NCBI GenBank assembly: GCA_035629935.1
Contig: DASQLQ010000123.1
Coordinates: forward strand, 1 to 8,233
Source: DASQLQ01 sp035629935
GTDB lineage: Bacteria; Actinomycetota; CADDZG01; WHSQ01
Length of the DNA stretch: 8,233 nt
Direction of reading: 5' to 3'
How positions within the stretch are numbered: the stretch's first letter is position 1; each line of letters begins with the position of its first letter. A program made the position numbers and the translations under genes. Below, one piece after another: positions 4,413 through 8,233 of the stretch. The notes under the pieces were generated by a model. The model was not told where the DNA came from. It worked only from the letters and a program-made list of their open reading frames with translations, and did not search any database.

Positions 4413-5429
4413 GTGAAGCGCGCACTGGTAACTGGCGTGACCGGTCAGGACGGGTCTTACCTAGCCGAGCTCCTTCTAGCCAAGGGGTATGAGGTCCACG
4501 GGCTGATCCGCCGTGCCTCGACCTTCAATACCCAACGACTGGACCCGATATACCGGGATCCTCACGAATCTGGGGTCCGATTTCTCATGCACTACGGGGA
4601 TCTCTCGGATTCGGGCTCTCTGGTCAACCTCATCCGCACCCTGGAGCCCGACGAGATCTACCACTTGGGGGCCCAGAGCCACGTGAAGGTCTCCTTCGAC
4701 ATCCCCGAGTACACGGCGGATGCGACGGGCATGGGGACGATCCGCATGCTGGAGGCGATACGGGCATCCGGGGTAGATACCAGGTTCTACCAAGCGGGGT
4801 CTTCGGAGATGTTCGGCTCGTCGCCCCCGCCCCAGAGCGAGTCCACCCCTTTCCACCCCCGCAGCCCGTATGCGGTGGCAAAGGTGTTTTCGCACTGGGC
4901 GACGGTGAATTACCGGGAGGCCTACGGGATGTTCGCCACCAACGGCATCCTCTTCAATCACGAATCGCCGCGCAGAGGCGAGACGTTCGTGACTCGCAAG
5001 ATCACACGAGCGGTAGCGCGCATCAAGGCGGGGATGCAGGACAGGCTCTTTCTCGGGAACCTGGATGCGAAGCGCGACTGGGGTTTCGCTCCCGAATACG
5101 TTGAAGCCATGTGGCTGATGCTGCAACAGGACGAACCGGACGATCTAGTTATCGCAACGGGCGAGAGTCATTCGGTTCGCGAATTCGCGACCACAGCGTT
5201 CGAGCACGCAGGGTTGAGCTGGGACGAGCACGTCGAGGTCGACCCCAACTACTTCCGCCCCGCCGAGGTACAGGGCCTTCACGGCGATGCCACGAAGGCC
5301 AAGGCGACGATCGGGTGGGAGGCGAAGACGAAGTTCGCCGACCTCGCGAAGATCATGGTCGACGCCGACATCGCATTGCTCGAAGATGAGCTATCGGGCC
5401 GGCTCGTTCGCCAAGATCGGGACCATTAG
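4413..5429 (+). CDS. gmd: GDP-mannose 4,6-dehydratase
   Basis: This 338-residue protein, close to the usual Gmd length, is an extended short-chain dehydrogenase. The NADP-binding glycine motif is TGVTGQDGSYLAE (7-19), followed by the Gmd-typical GLIRRASTFNTQRLD (30-44). The active site appears as AGSSEMFG (128-135), supplying Ser130 and Glu132, and SPYAVAK (151-157), with catalytic Tyr153 and Lys157. FNHESPRRGETFVTRKITRA (181-200) and DWGFAPEYVEAMWLMLQ (222-238) are strongly conserved in the family. The enzyme converts GDP-D-mannose to GDP-4-keto-6-deoxy-D-mannose, the precursor of GDP-fucose, GDP-rhamnose and related sugars for surface glycans. The partner reductase (fcl or rmd) is not adjacent; the next gene is guaB3, 43 bases on. 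It starts at GTG 4413, which immediately gives MKRALVTGVTGQDGS. Confident assignment. Confidence 0.96.
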   Translation: MKRALVTGVTGQDGSYLAELLLAKGYEVHGLIRRASTFNTQRLDPIYRDPHESGVRFLMHYGDLSDSGSLVNLIRTLEPDEIYHLGAQSHVKVSFDIPEYTADATGMGTIRMLEAIRASGVDTRFYQAGSSEMFGSSPPPQSESTPFHPRSPYAVAKVFSHWATVNYREAYGMFATNGILFNHESPRRGETFVTRKITRAVARIKAGMQDRLFLGNLDAKRDWGFAPEYVEAMWLMLQQDEPDDLVIATGESHSVREFATTAFEHAGLSWDEHVEVDPNYFRPAEVQGLHGDATKAKATIGWEAKTKFADLAKIMVDADIALLEDELSGRLVRQDRDH

Positions 5430-5456
5430 CTCTGATAGAAAAAGACATGGTTGTTC

Positions 5457-5465
5457 AAGGAAGGG
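5457..5465 (+). promoter_or_regulatory. Ribosome binding site fixing the guaB3 start
   Basis: AAGGAAGGG, seven bases before GTG 5473. The frame is open further upstream, inside gmd, but only this start gives the normal N-terminus of the family. Confidence 0.75.
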
Positions 5466-5472
5466 AAAACAC

Positions 5473-6633
5473 GTGGAACTCGAGATAGGGATCGGAAAAT
5501 CGGGTCGTCGGGCCTACGGGTTCGACGACATAGCCGTCGTCCCCTCCCGTCGCACAAGGGACCCCGACGACGTCGACATCACTTGGGAAGTCGACGCATT
5601 CAAATTCGAGCTGCCGTTGATGGCCGCAGCGATGGACGGTGTTGTTTCCGCCCGCTCGGCGATCGAAGTGGGCCGCCTTGGGGGCCTGGCAGTGTTGAAC
5701 CTCGAAGGTTTGCAGACCCGTTACGACGACTGCGACGCGGTGCTCGCCGAGATCTCAGAACTCGATACCGACAAGGCAACGCGCCGGATGCAAGAGCTCT
5801 ATCAAGAGCCCATCAAGGAAGAGTTGATCTACAAGCGCATCCGCGAGATCAAGGACGCCGGCGTGGTGGCGGCCGCGTCGCTGACGCCACAGCGCGTCGA
5901 GCGATATCACAAGGTTGCCCTCGAAGCCGAGCTCGACATCCTGGTTATCCAAGGGACTGTCGTTTCAGCCGAGCACGTGTCGACGCGGACGGAGCCCCTG
6001 AACCTCAAGCGCTTCATCGCCACGTACGAGATCCCCGTCATCGTCGGTGGGTGCGCTTCGTACTCAACCGCTCTTCACCTGATGCGGACCGGCGCCATCG
6101 GTGTTCTCGTCGGTGTTGGACCTGGTGCGGCTTGCACGACGCGAGGTGTGCTCGGGATCGGGGTTCCGCAAGCGACGGCGATCGCCGACGCGGCCGGTGC
6201 TCGCATCCGCCATCTCGACGAGACCGGTCGTTACTGTCACGTGATCGCCGACGGCGGAATGCGGACAGGAGGCGACATCGCGAAGGCGATCGCCTGCGGA
6301 GCCGACGCGGTCATGATCGGTTCGCCGCTGGCGGCGGCGAAGGAGGCCCCCGGACACGGTTACCACTGGGGCATGGCCACGTTCCATCCGACGCTCCCTC
6401 GGGGGGCGCGGGTCAAGACCTCGACCTTGGGGACCCTCGAGGAGGTCCTCGTCGGGCCGGCCCACGAGAACGATGGGCGCCTGAATCTCTTCGGCGCCCT
6501 CCGGACCAGCCTGGCCACCTGTGGCTACGCCAACATCAAGGAGTTCCAGAAGGCAGAAGTGATGATCGCCCCCGCCCTGAAGACCGAGGGTAAGGACCTT
6601 CAGCGCAGCCAACACATAGGCATGGGGAGCTAA
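5473..6633 (+). CDS. guaB3: GuaB3-type IMP dehydrogenase-related protein
   Basis: This 386-residue TIM-barrel protein of the IMPDH/GMP reductase superfamily matches the length of GuaB3 (actinobacterial and cyanobacterial paralogues), not full GuaB. The CBS pair inserted in normal IMPDH is replaced by a short helical region (about 85-130). Visible motifs are the N-terminal YGFDDIAVVPS (15-25), LPLMAAAMDGVVSA (47-60), VIVGGCASY (189-197), the catalytic loop GVGPGAACTTRGVLGIGVPQ (214-233) with Cys221, the phosphate-binding ADGGMRTGGDIAKAIACGAD (259-278), and GALRTSLATCGY (341-352). The catalytic set looks intact, so NAD-dependent oxidation of IMP to XMP is plausible; a cyanobacterial GuaB3 has been reported as a functional IMPDH, while many others remain untested. 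The start GTG 5473 follows a good ribosome binding site. It lies 43 bases downstream of gmd and is possibly cotranscribed. Confidence 0.95.
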   Translation: MELEIGIGKSGRRAYGFDDIAVVPSRRTRDPDDVDITWEVDAFKFELPLMAAAMDGVVSARSAIEVGRLGGLAVLNLEGLQTRYDDCDAVLAEISELDTDKATRRMQELYQEPIKEELIYKRIREIKDAGVVAAASLTPQRVERYHKVALEAELDILVIQGTVVSAEHVSTRTEPLNLKRFIATYEIPVIVGGCASYSTALHLMRTGAIGVLVGVGPGAACTTRGVLGIGVPQATAIADAAGARIRHLDETGRYCHVIADGGMRTGGDIAKAIACGADAVMIGSPLAAAKEAPGHGYHWGMATFHPTLPRGARVKTSTLGTLEEVLVGPAHENDGRLNLFGALRTSLATCGYANIKEFQKAEVMIAPALKTEGKDLQRSQHIGMGS

Positions 6634-6640
6634 CCACGGC

Positions 6641-6722
6641 AACTATCAAACGAAAACACGTAGTCCTCCTAGGAACCCCGGACCTGCCATAAATTACAAG
6701 CCACCTTAGCTTTTTGATAGTT
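6641..6722. repeat. Perfect 10-base inverted repeat bracketing 62 bases
   Basis: AACTATCAAA (6641-6650) and TTTGATAGTT (6713-6722) are exact inverse copies, starting eight bases after the guaB3 stop. The region between is A+T-richer and includes a TCCTAGGA palindrome and a T5 run (6711-6715). It could be a long-range terminator stem, a protein-binding pair or the ends of a tiny element; no flanking target duplication is visible. The 230 bases from 6634 to 6863 contain no gene that I can support. Confidence 0.5.
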
Positions 6723-6754
6723 TCCATCAAGACCCTGTCTAACCCGGTCTATCT

Positions 6755-6769
6755 CCCCCTAAGAGGGGG
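6755..6769. terminator. G/C hairpin between guaB3 and the winged-helix gene
   Basis: CCCCCT (6755-6760) pairs with AGGGGG (6764-6769) across an AAG loop. It could terminate guaB3 transcription, but there is no U-tract and its distance from the stop (about 120 bases) is long. Confidence 0.4.
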
Positions 6770-6791
6770 GAAACATTTGTTCGGTAGGTTT

Positions 6792-6813
6792 CGCGATTGA
6801 TGGAGAAATCGCG
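6792..6813. other. Perfect 7-bp hairpin CGCGATT/AATCGCG
   Basis: Arms 6792-6798 and 6807-6813 surround the loop GATGGAGA. It lies 32 bases before the putative promoter of the next gene, so it may act as an operator-like palindrome or upstream structural element. Confidence 0.45.
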
Positions 6814-6844
6814 CTCGTAGAGAGATAGAAAACCATCAAGGCCG

Positions 6845-6853
6845 TGCTATCGT
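6845..6853 (+). promoter_or_regulatory. Extended -10 promoter of the winged-helix gene
   Basis: TGCTATCGT matches the extended -10 form TGNTANNNT. The expected start site near 6860 is only a few bases before ATG 6864, and no Shine-Dalgarno sequence is present, so the mRNA is nearly leaderless. This favours ATG 6864 over the in-frame GTG 6852, which overlaps the -10. Confidence 0.55.
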
Positions 6854-6863
6854 GTTCACCATC

Positions 6864-7307
6864 ATGGATGAGAAACAGGTTCAGAGGGCTTTGCGTGCGA
6901 TCGAGAAAGACAAGGCACAGAAGGCCGTCGAGATGGAACGTTTGGACCGAGCGGAGCAAGCTCTGCGGGACCTGCTCCCAATCCAGCTAAACGGGGCTTC
7001 CTCAAACGGCAAGTCCGCTGTCGCTTCGCCCGCCTCCAAACGCCCTCACAGCCAGCGTAGGCGCAGGGGCATGAAAGAGGCCATCCGCGATCTGATGACC
7101 AACGACCCCAACAAGGTCTACAGCATGGCCCAGATGCGCACGTACCTGGATTCACGCAACCTCATTAACCCCGCGGCCCAGAACCCGGAAAAGATGATCG
7201 GGACGGCCGTGGCGCGTCTCCGGTCCGAAGATGACCGGTTCCAGCGGGTAGGTCGGGGTCAGTACGTATTCCGCCCAGAAGGGAGCGTGACCCAAGTCAC
7301 TTTCTAG
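6864..7307 (+). CDS. Small coiled-coil plus winged-helix (HARE-HTH-like) protein
   Basis: This 147-residue protein has an N-terminal charged helix (about 1-38, QVQRALRAIEKDKAQKAVEM then ERLDRAEQALRDLL) likely to form a coiled coil. A flexible Ser/Ala and Arg-rich linker follows (about 43-68, with KRPHSQRRRRG). The C-terminal domain (about 69-140) runs from MKEAIRDLMTNDPNKVYSMA to GTAVARLRSEDDRFQRVGRG and QYVF. The domain's pattern of helix, KVYSMAQMRTYL, then RLRSEDDRFQRVGRGQYVF resembles HARE-HTH winged helices, found in bacterial RNA polymerase delta subunit and in restriction-linked proteins. It is probably a DNA-binding regulator or adaptor, acting as a dimer; the target is unknown. No operon partner is present: it is followed by a strong hairpin and then mobile-element sequence. 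Start chosen at ATG 6864. Repeats upstream may be its own operator. Confidence 0.72.
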   Translation: MDEKQVQRALRAIEKDKAQKAVEMERLDRAEQALRDLLPIQLNGASSNGKSAVASPASKRPHSQRRRRGMKEAIRDLMTNDPNKVYSMAQMRTYLDSRNLINPAAQNPEKMIGTAVARLRSEDDRFQRVGRGQYVFRPEGSVTQVTF

Positions 7308-7355
7308 GTCTGGGTCCACCCTCGGATTCCAACCCCGAGGAACCCCAGAAAAAGC

Positions 7356-7391
7356 CCAGGGAGAGGGGGCTGATCACCCTTCTCTCCCTGG
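7356..7391 (+). terminator. Strong terminator hairpin after the winged-helix gene
   Basis: A perfect 10-bp stem CCAGGGAGAG/CTCTCCCTGG, extended by GGG/CCC inside, stands 48 bases after the stop at 7307. It has no U-tract but is very stable and may act in both directions. Confidence 0.7.
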
Positions 7392-7395
7392 CACC

Positions 7396-7405
7396 CACCT
7401 AGGTG
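7396..7405. repeat. Perfect palindrome CACCTAGGTG
   Basis: This 10-base palindrome sits between the terminator and the tRNA-like fold, and has partial further complementarity (CCC/GGG) on its flanks. Function unknown. Confidence 0.4.
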
Positions 7406-7406
7406 T

Positions 7407-7475
7407 GGGGGTCGTCACGGTTGCCGGGGGGTCCCTTAGAAGTCCACCCGACGGGTTCGACTCCCGTGGCCTCCA
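7407..7475 (+). pseudogene. tRNA/tmRNA-like fold: acceptor stem and T-arm, anticodon arm missing
   Basis: The T-arm is canonical: stem ACGGG/CCCGT (7451-7455, 7463-7467) with loop TTCGACT (7456-7462). It is followed directly by GGCCTCC (7468-7474) and a discriminator A. GGGGGTC at 7407-7413 can pair with GGCCTCC over 7 bp with two G-U pairs. Between them are a D-arm-like mini-hairpin CGG-TTG-CCG (7418-7426) and a short stem CGGGGGG/CCACCCG (7425-7431, 7444-7450) with one G-A mismatch; these two share bases 7425-7426, so they cannot both form fully. No 7-base anticodon loop exists and the insert is only 37 bases, so this is not a normal tRNA. The arrangement resembles a tmRNA tRNA-like domain without tag and pseudoknots. 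The 3' end reads ACTA, not ACCA. It could be a deleted tmRNA, an integration-site remnant, or a chance fold outside the T-arm and acceptor strand. Confidence 0.45.
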
Positions 7476-7528
7476 CTACCTAGTACAACAATCGAAGTCT
7501 ATATGAAGTCCCAAAGAGAGGACTCGCT

Positions 7529-7732
7529 TTGGCGCGAATTTCCAAGAAAAACCAGAGTGGGAAGCCCCGCGAACCCCGTAAAGAGGTCGCCGAAAAACAA
7601 GACCCCGCTTTCACTGAGGATGACTTTCTCGGTTCACTTGACCGCGCTACGAACCAGCTAGACCAGGTGGACGCTTCTGAACCCGATCGAGGATCGCCCA
7701 AAAGAGAGGCTCGCGACCGTCGCGACGATTGA
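7529..7732 (+). CDS. Small basic hypothetical protein, possible IS passenger
   Basis: I do not recognise this 67-residue protein securely. It starts at TTG 7529, six bases after an AGAGAGGA ribosome binding site (7515-7522). The N-terminus is Lys/Arg-rich (MARISKKNQSGKPREPRKEV, 1-20), followed by an acidic-hydrophobic helix AFTEDDFLGSLDRATNQLDQ (27-46). The last 28 codons overlap, in antisense, the end of the transposase gene, and that part is probably constrained by the transposase. Small Lys/Arg-rich ORFs beside ISXO2-type transposases are familiar, so a passenger or accessory gene of the element is plausible. No membrane segment or cysteine is seen. It could also be non-coding. The A+T-richer start differs from the neighbouring chromosome-like genes. 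Confidence 0.45.
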   Translation: MARISKKNQSGKPREPRKEVAEKQDPAFTEDDFLGSLDRATNQLDQVDASEPDRGSPKREARDRRDD

Positions 7733-8233
7733 ACCTGAACGCGTATTCGTTCAGGTAATCCTGCAAATAGGTCGTGCTGACCGAGTGATAAACACCGCGG
7801 ATTCCGTTCTTGAGCAAGCCGAAGAACCCCTCGATTAGGTTCGTCGAAGCGTCCCCGTCCACGTAAACGTGGGCCTTGTGCCGAACCCTCTTGTGGCCTG
7901 CGAACTTCTCGCCAACGGTCCGGTAGGCCGACCACTCATCCGTGTAGATCATCGACTCAGGAAGGATGTGCGTCACCATCTGCTCTTGCAAGACATCCCG
8001 AGTGCGGTTGTCGACCACGCGAGCGCGTACCCTGCCGCCCCGCTCGATCATTCCGAACACGGTTGTCTTGTTTGCTGCGAACCTTGATGCCGCCTGTCGC
8101 CTCTGACTTCTGTCCATGCCCGCCCATGCGGCCCGATGCTTTGCCCGAGGCTTGCCGCCGTAAAGCGTTTCATCGACTTCGACCTGGCCTCTGAGCGGGC
8201 CTTCGTCGTCGTCACCCAAGAGGGAACGAATCT
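7647..8233 (-). CDS. IS1595-family (ISXO2-like) transposase, N-terminus outside the window
   Basis: The frame is open to the right edge and stops at TAG 7649-7647, leaving 194 visible residues. It shows the ISXO2-like DDE domain: GQVEVDETLYGGKPR (from visible residue 15; first Asp at 20), TVFGMIERGGRVRARVV, then MIYTDEWSAYR (second Asp at 98) and TNLIEGFFGLLKNGIRGVYH (third acidic residue Glu134, Lys141), ending in LNEYAFRFNRRDGREPLFWA. The catalytic core looks intact, with no frameshift. The usual N-terminal zinc-ribbon region would lie beyond base 8233, so whether the element is whole is unknown. One terminal inverted repeat should lie between about 7478 and 7647 but I cannot identify it alone. 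The TTG at 8217-8219 is an internal Leu, since the reading frame continues with IRSL before it. Confidence 0.92.
   Translation of the reverse strand, partial: IRSLLGDDDEGPLRGQVEVDETLYGGKPRAKHRAAWAGMDRSQRRQAASRFAANKTTVFGMIERGGRVRARVVDNRTRDVLQEQMVTHILPESMIYTDEWSAYRTVGEKFAGHKRVRHKAHVYVDGDASTNLIEGFFGLLKNGIRGVYHSVSTTYLQDYLNEYAFRFNRRDGREPLFWAILDRVQKRPPGLAGS

Larger units (their letters stand above)
6724..6839. repeat. Three copies of CCATCAA (two direct, one inverted)
   Basis: CCATCAA occurs at 6724-6730 and 6833-6839 and as TTGATGG at 6797-6803. The two direct copies extend to a shared CCATCAAGRCCSTG. The last copy ends six bases before the extended -10 of the next gene, and the inverted copy runs from the stem into the loop of the 6792-6813 hairpin. 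They are possible operator sites for the winged-helix protein encoded just downstream. Confidence 0.45.

Noticed and set aside
5287..5472. Upstream start for guaB3 inside gmd
   Set aside because: Sequence before GTG 5473 is Arg/Ser-rich shadow of gmd. The ribosome binding site and family N-terminus support 5473.
5451..6593. Long plus-strand frame (380 codons) overlapping guaB3
   Set aside because: It is Arg-rich shadow coding in another frame of guaB3, without recognisable motifs; guaB3 itself carries full family motifs.
6641..6722. A miniature inverted-repeat transposable element
   Set aside because: The 10-base inverted repeats are perfect, but no flanking direct duplication is visible and no second copy occurs in the window.
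7365..7475. GGGGGCT at 7365-7371 as the 5' strand of the tRNA-like acceptor stem
   Set aside because: It also pairs with GGCCTCC, but it is part of the terminator hairpin and would need a 110-base unit with no tRNA or tmRNA features; GGGGGTC at 7407 fits better.
1..8233. CRISPR array, rRNA genes or toxin-antitoxin pair
   Set aside because: No regularly spaced identical repeats, no rRNA-like conserved stretches and no recognisable toxin-antitoxin pair were seen; the short repeats found look like operators or hairpins.

Overview
This is a gene-dense window from a high-G+C bacterium, by eye around 60% G+C. The overall character is actinobacterial. GTG and TTG starts are common. Several genes begin 6 to 10 bases after a TANNNT-type -10 element with no Shine-Dalgarno sequence, as in leaderless mRNAs. 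A GuaB3-type IMP dehydrogenase-related protein is present, as is typical of Actinobacteria and Cyanobacteria. The species cannot be fixed from this sequence.

Layout. (1) Bases 1-1536, plus strand: the 3' end of an APS kinase gene (cysC), a PHP-family phosphoesterase and a GNAT acetyltransferase, tightly packed as one operon. (2) Bases 1520-2312: a MarR-family regulator on the minus strand, tail-to-tail with the GNAT gene. Upstream of it lies a dense array of CTTGA/TCAAG operator-like repeats. These overlap a good plus-strand promoter that leads to a perfect ribosome binding site and a 34-codon ORF. (3) Bases 2287-3563, minus strand: an operon of arsR-type regulator, SRPBCC/AHSA1 protein and VOC (glyoxalase-fold) protein. 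It has a probable leaderless promoter with an inverted-repeat operator, and two strong consecutive hairpins between arsR and the SRPBCC gene. (4) Bases 3597-4296, minus strand: a membrane-anchored or secreted lytic-transglycosylase-like protein with its own promoter, leader hairpin and terminator hairpin. (5) Bases 4401-6633, plus strand: gmd (GDP-mannose 4,6-dehydratase) followed by guaB3. A metabolic link through guanine nucleotide supply for GDP-sugars is possible but inferred. (6) Bases 6634-8233: an accessory-looking segment. It contains an A+T-richer repeat-filled intergenic region, a small coiled-coil plus winged-helix (HARE-HTH-like) protein, a strong terminator hairpin, a 69-nt tRNA/tmRNA-like fold, a small basic ORF, and an IS1595/ISXO2-type transposase that runs off the right edge.

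The most unusual items are the truncated tRNA/tmRNA-like domain at 7407-7475 beside the transposase, the MarR operator array driving an otherwise orphan small ORF, and the paired intercistronic hairpins in the arsR operon. No complete new defence or mobile system is visible. No CRISPR array, rRNA or complete canonical tRNA was seen.
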